From: Phoenix dactylifera
Lineage: Eukaryota > Streptophyta > Magnoliopsida > Arecales > Arecaceae
Direction: 5' to 3'
DNA: 64,000 nucleotides
NCBI RefSeq assembly: GCF_009389715.1
Contig: NW_024067687.1
Location: 1,116,501 to 1,180,500, forward strand
Below the pieces are notes generated by a model. That model saw only the letters and a list, made by a program, of their open reading frames with translations. It ran no database searches and was not told where the DNA came from. Positions 1 to 10,355 of this stretch are shown piece by piece (positions within the stretch are counted from its first letter, which is position 1; every line of letters starts with the position of its first letter). Position numbers and translations under genes: made by a program.

Positions 1-1
1 G

Positions 2-1600
2 CATCTCTGTGAATAATTTGATAGCCTCCTCTGCCAGACCATGTTGAGCAAATGCTGTTATCATTGAATTCACAGTAACAAGGTTTCGCTCATTGATGCT
101 CGAGAAAATACGATAGGCATCACTTACATTGCCACATTTTGCATACATCGACACTAAAGAGCTCTGAATGGCAACGTCATCCTCAAAATCCATCTTAATG
201 ATACAGGCATGAACCTGCATTCCTAGATCTAAAATTGCCAAACCAGCCAAAGCACTCAATACACTACTTAACATGATAGGATTAGGTCTAAACCCCTCTT
301 CTACCATGCGACCAAACCATCGCAACGCACTTTCATGCTCCCCATTTCTGACAAACCCTGAAATAATTGCAGTCCAAGCAATTTCATCTTTTTGGGGCAT
401 CTGTTCAAATATACGAACAGATTCTTTAGTCCACCCTCTGTTAGAGAAGCCCACCACCATAGAAGTCCAAGAAACAACATCCTTTTCAGGCATCAACTCA
501 AATAACACATATGCCTCCTCAATTGCATCATGCTGAATGTATCCAGCGATTAAAGAATTCCATGAGACTACATCTTTCTCTTTCATGAAATCAAATGACC
601 TTCTAGCAGCAGTCATCCAGCCAGCTCTAGAGTACATATTTATAATAGAATTACCCAAGAAGACATCACATTCAAATCCCGTCGTCAAGACCAGCCCATG
701 AATCTGAACCCCTTCTCTGATCCTATCCTTTTCAGAACAAGCATCAAGCATAACAGAAAATGTTGTCGAGCTGATCCTCACAGCATCCCTTCTCATCTCC
801 ACAAACAGTCCAAACCCCTCTTCCCAAAATCCAGCTGTTAAGTACCCACGAATCATAGCAGTCCAGGAAACCACATTCCTTTTGGGCATTGCATCAAAAA
901 CATCTCTCGCATCAGAAATTCTCCCATTTTTGCAATATCCATCCACCATCGAGCTCCAAGAAACCACATCCCTCACCCCCATTCTACTGAATACTCGAAC
1001 AGCGTCGTCAAGCTTGCCAGCTTTCAAATACCCACAAATTAAAGCATTGGAAGCAACTGGATCTCGCCACATCTGTGGCATCTCCTGGTAGATTTCCTCA
1101 GCCTCCCTTAGCATTCCATTCTTTGCAAACCCCATGATCATGGCACCATATGAGACGACATTCTTTGTGGGCATTTTCGAAAACAACTCATAAGCCTCTG
1201 AAACCTTTAAGGCACGCACGTAAGCTGATATCATAGAATTCCACGATGTGGTGTTTCTCTTCGGCATTTTGTCAAACAGCTCCCGGGCTTTTGAGACGTC
1301 GCCGTTCTCACCGTACGCCGTGAGCAATGCAGTCCAGGAGACGACGTCTCGGAAGGCCATGTGGTCGAATATGGATTGTGCTTCCTGGAGATTGCCATTC
1401 CTTCCATTTTTTGTAATTTGGGAGTTGTAGAGCACCAAGTGACTGTCAGTTTTCGCGTTAGAAAAGGTGGGCTGTCTTGGTTTGGGTATCGAAGGGATGG
1501 GAAGTGCAGAGTAGCAGCGGAGTAACAGGTGGGGACTTGAGACGCAGATTTTTTTCTGGAGCAAATAAGCAATTGGTTTTCTCATCATGATTGAGCTCAT
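2..1600 (-). CDS. PLS-type pentatricopeptide repeat protein, 5' part (continues beyond the left edge)
   Basis: The minus strand is open without a stop from ATG at 1600 to the window edge, 533 codons, so this is the N-terminal part of a longer gene. Upstream of this ATG the frame meets a stop (TAG) before any other ATG. After a basic, Ser/Pro-rich leader of about 60 residues, which would suit an organelle presequence, the protein is a chain of PPR units with the recurring signature [DN]VVSW, followed by phrases such as ARELFDKMP and DARDVFDAMPKRN. Alternating motif lengths indicate the PLS subfamily, whose members bind organelle RNA base by base and commonly serve in C-to-U editing or splicing. 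The E/E+/DYW tail that would settle the subclass lies outside the window. From memory the sequence resembles Arabidopsis At1g53600 (mitochondrial, PCMP-E class), for example in the segment NGRNGNLQEAQSIF. Family certain; exact orthology is inference. Confidence 0.9.
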   Translation of the reverse strand, partial: MSSIMMRKPIAYLLQKKICVSSPHLLLRCYSALPIPSIPKPRQPTFSNAKTDSHLVLYNSQITKNGRNGNLQEAQSIFDHMAFRDVVSWTALLTAYGENGDVSKARELFDKMPKRNTTSWNSMISAYVRALKVSEAYELFSKMPTKNVVSYGAMIMGFAKNGMLREAEEIYQEMPQMWRDPVASNALICGYLKAGKLDDAVRVFSRMGVRDVVSWSSMVDGYCKNGRISDARDVFDAMPKRNVVSWTAMIRGYLTAGFWEEGFGLFVEMRRDAVRISSTTFSVMLDACSEKDRIREGVQIHGLVLTTGFECDVFLGNSIINMYSRAGWMTAARRSFDFMKEKDVVSWNSLIAGYIQHDAIEEAYVLFELMPEKDVVSWTSMVVGFSNRGWTKESVRIFEQMPQKDEIAWTAIISGFVRNGEHESALRWFGRMVEEGFRPNPIMLSSVLSALAGLAILDLGMQVHACIIKMDFEDDVAIQSSLVSMYAKCGNVSDAYRIFSSINERNLVTVNSMITAFAQHGLAEEAIKLFTEM

Positions 1601-2090
1601 GCCTGATCGATATCTTGAAGCATCTAGGATAAATAGTAATACTTCAGAGAAAAATCCATGGCTCTAATAAAATCCATGCCAGCTTTCTCAATGCACAACC
1701 CAGTTTAGGGCAAATAAAATAATATAGAGTTCTCAATATAACGTCAATTAGGGAAGAAAATAAAGAAAAGGGGACTACTAAACACGCCCAAATTAGAAAA
1801 ATAAATCAATAGAACTACAAAGATTATATAACCAAAATAGATCTGGGTCCTTATCAAAGGAAAAAAAAAACACTTGGGAAAAAACTTACCAAAAAATAGA
1901 CATCTTGGGATTCGAAAGATCTCTACCTTCATGTATATCGTACTTAATTTAGGGGTAGTGGTTAGACCATCCCGGTTTCCAACCCCAGTGAGGATGACAG
2001 TTGTATCTTGTCTCTGCCCACTGAGTCCTAATTCGACTAGGAGCCAATAACAACGTCGAAACCAACTCAAATCGGAAACAAAAGAACCGA
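1601..2090. other. Intergenic, divergent promoter interval between PPR and DnaJ-like gene
   Basis: AT-rich sequence without coding signal. The PPR gene leaves to the left and the DnaJ-like gene to the right, so this ~490-bp interval must hold both promoters. The part from about 1945 to 2090 is recognisably repeated upstream of the second DnaJ-like gene (about 62025-62210), showing that the duplication included promoter sequence. Confidence 0.5.
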
Positions 2091-2098
2091 AGCGCCTT

Positions 2099-2104
2099 TA
2101 TATA
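2099..2104 (+). promoter_or_regulatory. TATA box of DnaJ-like gene copy 1
   Basis: TATATA in the context CCTTTATATACGCG, 63 bp upstream of the ATG at 2167. The second copy has TTTATATCCGCG at the matching place (62215-62222), so its TATA element is altered by one base. The position suits a plant core promoter with a short leader. Confidence 0.5.
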
Positions 2105-2166
2105 CGCGTCCTCCTCTGTCCTTTGGTCATCGTTCAGGGAGTCGGCGACAAAGGAAGGCCAACCCC

Positions 2167-3264
2167 ATGGAGCACCAGAAGAAGGAAGCCATGAAGACCT
2201 TGGAGCAAGCCGAAGAATTGTTCAAAGCCAACGATTTACAAGGCGCACTGATGCGGGCATACAACGCTCGAGGCCTCTTGCCCTCCTTCCCCGGTGTCCT
2301 TAACGTGCTAGTCGCCTACCACGTCCATGTCGCTGCCAGGGAAAAAAAGCTACCGTCCGGGGAGACCGACTGGTACTATGTCCTCATCGTCCGACCGTCG
2401 TCCCACCCCGACGTGATCAAGAGGAATTACAAGATCGTCCGCCACCTCACCCACCCTGGAAAGAACAAGTATGCCGCCGCCGAAGGTGCTTTCAAGCTAG
2501 TCGAGCAAGCTTGGAGATGCATAAATTCTTCCACCACCAGTCCGGAATCCCAAATCACAACATCTCGTCGACATCCACCACCGCCTCCCGCTCGGTCTGG
2601 CGATGCCAAACCGAAACCAGCCACCAGGAATTCTGATGGCAAATTGGTATGTCCGCATTGCCAAGCAGAGTTTGGTTGCAACATTGCAGTCGAGAGCCCT
2701 GTGCTTTGCAAGTGCCAGAGCTGCCACAGTTGCGCCGTGATTACACCGGAAAACAAGTTCACCGGTTCTTCTCTTCCTCCTCGGCCGGGCACAGCACAAG
2801 CCGCCACCTTCACTCAGCCCTCTTCGTCGCAGTCGAGCATATCGAACTTTCTGCTGTGCCCCTTCTGCGCGACTCGGAATAGCTACACATTAATTGATGG
2901 CCTCTGCCGCATCACTTGCAAGCAATGTGGCGTTCCTTCTTCCATCAAAATGGATGGTGCTTCCTCCAACAAAAGCGATCAAACTGGTGGTGCCTCGCCG
3001 CCGAGTTCGCAAACCGGCATAGCAATGTGCCGAAAGTGCTGCAATCCGTATCACGGTGAGATACCGATCAGCCGGCGGATCCTTCGGAGGTGCAAGCTGT
3101 GTGGTTCATGGGCTTCCATCAAGCTGGAGATCAAGCAAATCACTGTTTACGATGATCAGCGGCGCACACCGGCTGCCGACCTGCCGAACCAAACTACTCC
3201 AGTGGCTCCAGGTGGTGGTGCCAAGCCTTCAGATTCGCCGACTGCCGGAGATTTGGTTCGTTGA
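2167..3264 (+). CDS. DnaJ-like protein with degenerate J domain (HPG) and Cys-pair zinc ribbons, copy 1
   Basis: A single-exon gene of 365 residues starting MEHQKKEAMKTLEQAEELF. The N-terminal ~60 residues form the helical region typical of a plant J-protein family (an EAL..AEKKF..D..GA-like pattern). Residues about 77-120 align with a J domain (DWYYVLIVRPSSHPDVIKRN, then a second helix, then HPGKNKYAAAEGAFKLVEQA). The invariant HPD tripeptide, which stimulates Hsp70 ATPase, is HPG here, so co-chaperone activity is probably lost. Three Cys-pair modules follow: CPHC..CQSC, CPFC..CKQC and CRKC..CKLC, like zinc ribbons of the family. Low-complexity Ser/Pro linkers separate them. The start is fixed by agreement with the second copy. 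It could be a J-like protein acting through nucleic-acid or protein binding. Family assignment good, function unknown. Confidence 0.8.
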   Translation: MEHQKKEAMKTLEQAEELFKANDLQGALMRAYNARGLLPSFPGVLNVLVAYHVHVAAREKKLPSGETDWYYVLIVRPSSHPDVIKRNYKIVRHLTHPGKNKYAAAEGAFKLVEQAWRCINSSTTSPESQITTSRRHPPPPPARSGDAKPKPATRNSDGKLVCPHCQAEFGCNIAVESPVLCKCQSCHSCAVITPENKFTGSSLPPRPGTAQAATFTQPSSSQSSISNFLLCPFCATRNSYTLIDGLCRITCKQCGVPSSIKMDGASSNKSDQTGGASPPSSQTGIAMCRKCCNPYHGEIPISRRILRRCKLCGSWASIKLEIKQITVYDDQRRTPAADLPNQTTPVAPGGGAKPSDSPTAGDLVR

Positions 3265-5150
3265 CCCTATGTAATGGGGAATAAAGTGTAATGGAGATGG
3301 AAGGGCCGGAAACATTTTTTGCGATGCCCTTGTAATAGACATAGGAGAAATTTGTTAGTTATTGAACTTTAATTTTAGTTTTTTTCATCTTTATCACGAT
3401 AGTTAGGAATGTTTGAGGGATTTTTTTTTAATCAATTTATGTCATTATGTTCATGCATATTATGATTGAAATATTGAACTTTTTCCGTACAATCTGAGAA
3501 GAACACTCTAATTATATAACTATGGTTTAAGTCAATCTGATAGACTGCATGCCATCCCATTACGATACAAAGACATGTCACCGCAAACAATCAGCAGCCA
3601 CCATCATCTTCCGGACGAGCAGAAGAGAGATAAATTCTCAGCCGTTCCACAAAAAGAGGCATCGGTAAATGGACCTATTTGCAACCTGAAAAAATAAGTG
3701 GACCTATTTACAGTGACAACATACAACAGAAGCCACCGCTGCTACTTTGATCATACAAGCCATGGAAAATGGTTGGCGCAGTATTGCGACGGATCATGAT
3801 CAGCATCCTAGTGTATCCCTCTCACTGCTAAATGTACACATAACACTGAACAAAGTTTCAATAAATAATAAAAGGAGAAAGCCACTCGATGAACAATCTG
3901 GGCATAATATGCAGCTAGCCAACAGCATAACTTGAAAAGTACTGGAGAACAATTTGACAGGGCATTTTGTCTGCATGGAAGAGTCAGCAACAGAATAATC
4001 AGGGCCTTCCTCGGAATAATAATTATTAGTGCTATTAAGCAACTACCTCTGGAAATAAATTTTCTATGGATTAAGTGCAGTCTGTCGAATCATTCTTCCA
4101 AAGTTCAACTTTTCCTTTCTCACCGAATAGTTCCCACACTCTGAACTTCTGAGTGCTTAGAAAAAAGACTGAATAAAAAAGAAACCAACATAGAACATGA
4201 GTAGATTATCCATAGTTGATTACCAGGACTTACATTACCTTCGAACTGGATCTCCAAGGAATTGCTCCAAATTCTCAGAGCTGAACACGTTAGAAGCTGT
4301 GCATTCTGGTCTATTCGGCATAACATGGAGTTGATACTTAATAAACCTCTAGAGACAGAAAACATGTTATTTGTCCAAGGGGAAAAATATACTACGGCTA
4401 CACTAAAAGCATATATCCGATACCTCGTAAAGAACTTCGGATTTCCATTTACCAAAGAAAAGGCTGACGAATTCAGAAGGAAAAGAGTACAAGTTATTTA
4501 ACCGCTGATATCAAGCATCAATCAAATTTTGTTTAGAAATTAGCATCAGGTGTATCCACAAGCTAAGTATAATCTCATGAAATTAGCACATTTAATAACA
4601 TATGTTCTTTTCATAAATTCAACCAAACAAATGCAAGGAACAAGTAGTCCTACGTTAGTTGCGTTGGTAGAACTATGAACGTGACTTACCCACATTCGAA
4701 GAACTAGTAATTCAACCATTCTCATACTTTGCTCTATTTTGCGCATGCTGCATCGCAATTTTTTAATTTGACACATACATCTGCAATTGTTCCGTCATCC
4801 AATGCCCAAACCACAACTTTGTTCGCTCTTACATCAGAGTCCTTAAACAAATTGGATCGTGTTGGACAACACTAAAAAAGGAAATATCACCTAGTCGAAG
4901 TGTGAGGGACCATGTCCCACATCTGGCTTTGCTGGCACATCATCCATAATTTAGATGAGATGTCAGCCGCATCACCTGCATCATCTCATTGTGGTGCATG
5001 GGTATCTTCAGCTGCATCTGGAGAATCGTGTGCATGCACTGGCACATCCTCTTGATCCTGCTGAGAACCCTCATACTCACCATGAATCCCCAACACCAGG
5101 ACAACCTGTAATTTCATATGATATGTGCATCAGAACAACACTGTGGATGA
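3265..5150. other. Intergenic sequence after DnaJ-like copy 1; no supported gene
   Basis: The first ~250 bp are the 3' flank shared with the second DnaJ-like gene. The rest is AT-rich with short open frames that match nothing I recognise. One minus-strand stretch near 4765-4850 (reading VRANKVVVWALDDGTIAD before a GTATGT donor-like site) looks exon-like, but I could not place it in a family or connect it to other exons. Confidence 0.4.
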
Positions 5151-5440
5151 TTTTTTTTTTTTTTCCAAAAACGGAAGTATTATACCCAATGTGTATGAAG
5201 ACACAGCTAAGGGGATCAAAATACAAAATATTCTGGAGAGCACTAGGCAACTCTGCCTCACCCATCCATAAGTGTCCCTCCGAATGGTCAGCAACAAAAA
5301 AAAGCCACCCAATCGGCTGCCCGTTAACCTCCCGATAAACATGCTTCGCTTGAATGGCCAGCCTATCCCGAACCATGGCCCGGATATCTCTCAATAACGG
5401 ATGGTAATCGCGGATCTCCTGGAGGTCCGCAGAATTCACC
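5151..5440 (-). mobile_element. 5'-truncated LINE (L1-type) tail with RNase H-like domain remnant
   Basis: Read on the minus strand, 5440 to about 5165 encodes a segment (HPLLRDIRAMVRD, HVYREVNGQPIGWL, FVADHSEGHLW) that matches the C-terminal RNase H-like (RVT_3) region of plant L1 retrotransposons, where the motif is normally HVYREAN..AD. A short 3' UTR follows, then a 14-base poly-A (T run at 5151-5164). Such elements truncate at the 5' end during target-primed reverse transcription. I did not find a convincing target-site duplication. Dead fragment. Confidence 0.65.
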
Positions 5441-5518
5441 TAATGATCGTCGTAGGAAATTATAATAGATGATGTCAAGATCATACAAGATAAGGGGAAA
5501 TAAAGAGTTCTTGATCAG

Positions 5519-7381
5519 TCAATGGAAGGGGACATATTGATTGAGCAGTGAGAAAATGGTAAAAGATGGGGAGAGGAGGAAGAAGAGATTTCTCACCGTT
5601 GAAATATTCAAATTTTCAACAAGCGTTTTAAATTTAACAAAACAAGTGAAGACATCAGCTTTGCGTTGTAAAGGAAAGAGCCATGTGAAACGAGAAAAAT
5701 CATCGATAAATAAAACATAGTACAAGCTGCCGGTTAAAGATTTGGTAGCACAGGACCAAACATCAGAATGAACTAGCTCTAAAGGAGACATAGAAACTCT
5801 AGTAGACTCAGCAAAGGGAAGCTGCTTAGCCTTGCCAAGTTGGCAGGATTCACATATGCTCTCTTTATTCAACAAACCAGAAACAGGAAGCTTATGACTC
5901 GACAAAACATGACTTAAAATAGAATGAGATGGATGACCCAATCTCGAATGCCAAATTCCAAAGGGAACTCTTACGCCGAGAAAGACCGTTGGATTGTTGT
6001 GATTTTTGAGTATTGTTTTCCCTAAGCGAATAGGATATAGACCTCCTTCACTTTTGCCCTCGAGCATTGTCATGCCTGTCCGCATGTCCTTTACAAAAAA
6101 ATGAGAATCAGTGAGTACAAAATAGCAATGGTTATCCTGACAAAATTGATTAATAGACAAGAGATTGGCTAAAGCTTTAGGACAGTGAAGGACATGTGGA
6201 AGTGTTATTTTTTTATTATGTAAGGAAAAGAATATAGAGCCAGTATTTGCAACTGTTAAACCTGTACCGTTACCAACAGCAATAGTATCACCACCGGTGT
6301 AAGGCTAATGCAGGGAAAGGTTTTCAAGATTTGCAGTTATGTGCTGGTTGGCACCAGAATCGGCATACCAAGTATCATCTTCTGGGGGAGAAGAGCGTCG
6401 AGCCACCATTGCAACAAGTTGAGTAACAGGAATGCACCCTTGGTAAGAGTGATCCAGACGTTTGAAACAATCAAGTGCACCATGACCATATTTACCACAA
6501 ATTTGACATTTCTCACGATTATTCTGGAATATCTGAGCACCCTGCTTGTGAGAACCAGAGGAAGACCCTGAATTGGGTTTTGGGCTGTAGTTGCGCTGAG
6601 GAGCTCTAGTGTTGTTGCCTTGCTTCTGTTTGAAGTTACTTGAGGAGTTGTTGTTGTTGGATGGCCGAGAAAATTGTTGGTTGTTATACTTTGCCACCAT
6701 AGCAAACCTACCTTCCGGTTGTACAGTTTGCAGGTGTTGTTCCAAGAGATCCTCATGAGCAAGAAGCTCAGATTGGAAGTCCTCAAAGGAGAGAGCCTGT
6801 TGGTGAGTAGCAAAGGAGAATGATGAGATAAATGATGTGTATGATGAAGTCAGACCACTTACAATATAGCCAATCAGGTCATCATCTGCTATTGGCTTGC
6901 CAACAGCAGCTAACAGATCAGCAATGACCTTGGCATTGTCTAGATAATCTTGACAAGAAGAAGAGCCTTGGCGCAGTGTTTGGAGTTGACGTTTCAGACG
7001 AGCAATATGAGAAGCTGACTGCGACGCAAACCGTTGGGATAGAGAAACCCAAGCCTGACGTGCAGTAGTAATACCATACTGGGTGGAGAGAACCTTAGGA
7101 GCCAGTGTAGCATTGATGATGCTAAGAATAAACTGGTCCTTCTTATGCCAGAGGGTATAGGCAGAGTTGACAGATTTAGAAGTTCCATCCTCAGATGAAA
7201 GAAATTCTTCAGGAGCGGTGCTAGAACCGTCCCCAAAACTCCAGAGATCATTAGACTTCAGCATAGGGGTGAACTGTGCAAGCCAAGGAAGATACGAAAT
7301 GGGACCATCCAACTTGACAGAAATAAGTTGTCCAATATTAGGAGCAACGAAGGCAACAAAATTCTCAGAAGAAGAAGCCAT
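5519..7381 (-). pseudogene. Truncated Copia gag-protease-integrase polyprotein
   Basis: The gene reads leftward from ATG at 7381 (MASSSENF). It encodes a Copia gag (UBN2-type capsid region with WVSLSQRFASQS and DLIGYIVSGL), a CCHC knuckle CQICGKYGHGALDC, and a protease active site WYADSGANQHIT. A nonsense TAG at 6305-6307 interrupts it just after the protease motif, and the frame then stays open through the GAG-pre-integrase HxxH..CxxC zinc motif (HSRLGHPS..CESCQLGK) and the start of the integrase core (HSDVW). Homology stops near 5600; the rest of integrase, RT, RNase H and the 3' LTR are missing. Low-complexity Asn/Ser sequence precedes the knuckle. A degraded element fragment with no expected function. 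Confidence 0.8.
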
Positions 7382-7428
7382 AGGATTGAAAGGATAAAAA
7401 AAAAAGAGGTTTTGCGTTTGCAGAAATA

Positions 7429-7440
7429 GCTTTGATACCA
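7429..7440 (-). other. Primer-binding site of the truncated Copia element
   Basis: On the minus strand this reads TGGTATCAAAGC, one mismatch from the initiator-Met tRNA site TGGTATCAGAGC used by Copia elements. It lies directly after a CA dinucleotide that should be the end of the 5' LTR, so the LTR (minus strand) should begin at 7441 and extend rightward. I could not find its outer boundary. Confidence 0.6.
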
Positions 7441-10355
7441 TGTAAAATATTTAGCTTCCCAAGACGATCAATATGCATTGATGTTCACAATTTATACAAT
7501 TGTTTCTCACGTTTTACGTGATGTATAGTTCAATAAATCTCGCTATTTCAGGTACAACAAAATCAGAACAGATTATGATCTGGTAGAAACTGAATTGACT
7601 TTGTCATCTTCAGATCTTTGCCTGTGATCAGCTGAGATGTGGTCAGTACCACTAACAAGGGCAACGTTGAACTCTCTTCGCATGTCTCCAAGTACTCCTT
7701 GGATTCTCTTCTCCCACGCCATATCTCTCTTGGAAAGCAGAACTATTTGTTTTCTTTGTCATGGATATTATTTACTACTCTGACTAGGAATAGGAGAGCG
7801 GTCCGCGTCACCAGGTGCCAAGACGACGTCCTCCGGACTGGGATCAACTACAACGGTCGCATACTGCCCTCGTCGTCGAACCCACTCCGAGAAGAAAGAA
7901 GAGAGAAGCAAAGATGGAGGCTGTGGTTTCAAATCACAAGCATCCCTGCTGTATGCATTGAGACACAATAGGGTGGCGTCTTGTCCATTCCAAGAAGGAG
8001 TCAGGTCGGTCCCGTTCCACCGGAACTAAATTGTCGGAATACGGGTGCGTCCCATCAGAGCCATGTTGAGGGAAAAGCTGCTGCCCTTGAGGAACAACAG
8101 ACTGCTGGAGAATACTCCATTGTGGCCACCTCGAGCTGTCACTAATGGAGCTCAACAAGGAACACCCTCATAAAAAGATCTTGGACATGAAGGACAACCT
8201 CCTTATGTAGGGTTGTTCAATGGATAGTGGGATAGCTTTATGATACTGTCACGTAGTTCAAGTATCACGTGGACAAAAGTGAGCAGGGTCTTTTAGAAGT
8301 TGTAATGAGTTAGGTAGCTACGATCATGAGATTATTTGTAAACCAGCAAGAGAACCCAGATAGCTAAACAAGTTGAAAAGTTGGTTGCAATTTTGGTTGA
8401 TTAGCATCGGTCGCCTCGTTTGTCTTATAATACTTTTGTCTATTCAAATATCTGAAAGTAGTCCCCAGATGGTTAGCAAACAGTCGGGTCATGACTTGCA
8501 ATATAGAAATGTGAAGATTTTGGAGAGGCTTGATTTATAGAAACTCATGTCCAAGGCCGAATTCTATTCAAAGAAACTTCTGGAAAGAAGTTGTACTCCC
8601 AATAGTATTACCGAGCTCGAATTGTACTCATTAGTCAACTTAGGCTAGGATTTAGCCAACCTAACTTATTTTAGGTTAGCATTGAGTCGACCTATGATTT
8701 ATGTATTAGTTGGGTCACTTCATGACTCGATCCATTAACTGGTGTTTGTTGGGGTGATCTGTCTTGAAATCAAAGTCTCTTATGAAGATGGTTCGAATCT
8801 ACAAAGCAAAGCTAAATGAAATTTTGGATCCATTATAGTTCACATATGAACGAGTTTCGTAGATGAGCTCATGCATGTAAATTGTTGTATATATAGATTA
8901 TAATTGTTGTAATGCTATTATATGCTTTACATGGATTGTGGAGCGATATTCATTCTTTACATAAAAAAAGGTTGCATGTTGGTGTTTTCATGTCCACATG
9001 CATGTACCTGAGCATGTCTAAGAAAATCAGTAGTGCAGTAAGCTGAGCAATAAGTAGCCGTCTTTCAAATACTTCCAACCTTGGTTATGGTGGGTTTGAT
9101 GTCAATTGGACTTGGATATTGGGATTGAAGTAACTAGCTATTAATTCTATATGATTTTATCCCAACCCAACTAGGGTCTTGGACTTAATTCCTAGCTCTT
9201 TGCTTGCCTGACATTTTATAGTTAGCTCTTGCCTATCTAGAAGAAATATTTTGGAGAGAAAGGGGTCCATCTGCCAGTGCGAGGGGACGCTATATAGAGC
9301 GTGTCACGCAGGCTGGAGCTCACTAAATGGCACCTTCGTCGATAGAATAGGAAGTGGTGGGCAACATCTTCTGGAGACTAGAGGAGGTGGAGGTCGTGAG
9401 TAAGTAGGCATCAGTGGAACTAGGAGGTGTTGATGATGGCTCCGGTCTGCACCCATTTTTCTTATATTTGGCGACATAGTAGGCATCGGTGGCTCATGGG
9501 CCATCCTTCATGTTCATCGGGAGCAATCCCTTCGCGGCGGGTCAGCAGCGGGGAGTTGTGTGGGTAGGAGGGTTGGGGGATGGATAAGGTTAGGGTTGAA
9601 ATTTAGAGGTAGATTTTTTTTATAAGAGTGAGGATAATGACAGAACAACATTACATAAAATCTCTATATCAACTGACAAGTAAGCACTTTCGGTGAACTA
9701 TATCCTCATCAACTGATAAGTAGGCACTGCAAGAGAGAGCTTTAACCCTAATTGAAAGAAGGATGTGTTTACATTGCAATAGTGTGAGAAATTTAGGATT
9801 GATATTACAACAATTAGATATGTGAGGGAATATTTACAAATTCATACAAAATATAGGACGTTATTTTTTTGGCCTATATACTAAGATCTGGAGTTCTTGA
9901 ACTACAATGGCTACTACGATAATTCTTTTTCTGTGTTCCGCTACAACGTCATTATGGCTGTGGGGCATATGTTTAAGACATTATTTTAGCAAACACTAAG
10001 CTGTAAAATGCCACCTTTTGCAAACAGTAAATGGTCACTTTCATTTTCTCCGCCCGATCAAAATTTAGAACGTAGCGAGTAAGAGAGAGTAATCACTAGA
10101 TCTTGGCATTTGTTGGGTGAGGGCTAGTTCGGGCCTAGCCCTGGGTCTATAGCAAGACAATTTTGCCTAATTTGGCCCGAGAGAGAGTTAGAGAGAGGGG
10201 GAAGGGAATGCGATGGAACCGTCAGTAAAATTTCCGCTTTTAAATCATTTTAGTTGTTAGATCTCAAATCTCATTATTATCCTTTCCATAATATGGTAGC
10301 CACATTATCTCCTATAACGACCAAAGTGCTATGTCTAGTTAAAATCATTTTACAG
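7441..10355. other. Non-coding interval with probable LTR remnant, no supported gene
   Basis: The first few hundred bases are likely the 5' LTR of the truncated Copia element. The rest is moderately AT-rich with scattered short open frames, none with codon structure or motifs I recognise. From about 10255 the sequence is the intron upstream of the first recognisable P5CR exon, matching the second copy at about 43355. No 5' P5CR exons (Rossmann fold) were found here. Confidence 0.4.

Noticed and set aside
4262-4501. 79-codon plus-strand frame with YTTATLKAYIRYLVKNFGFP
   Set aside because: No family recognised, no neighbouring exons with consistent splice phase, AT-rich context. Chance frame more likely.
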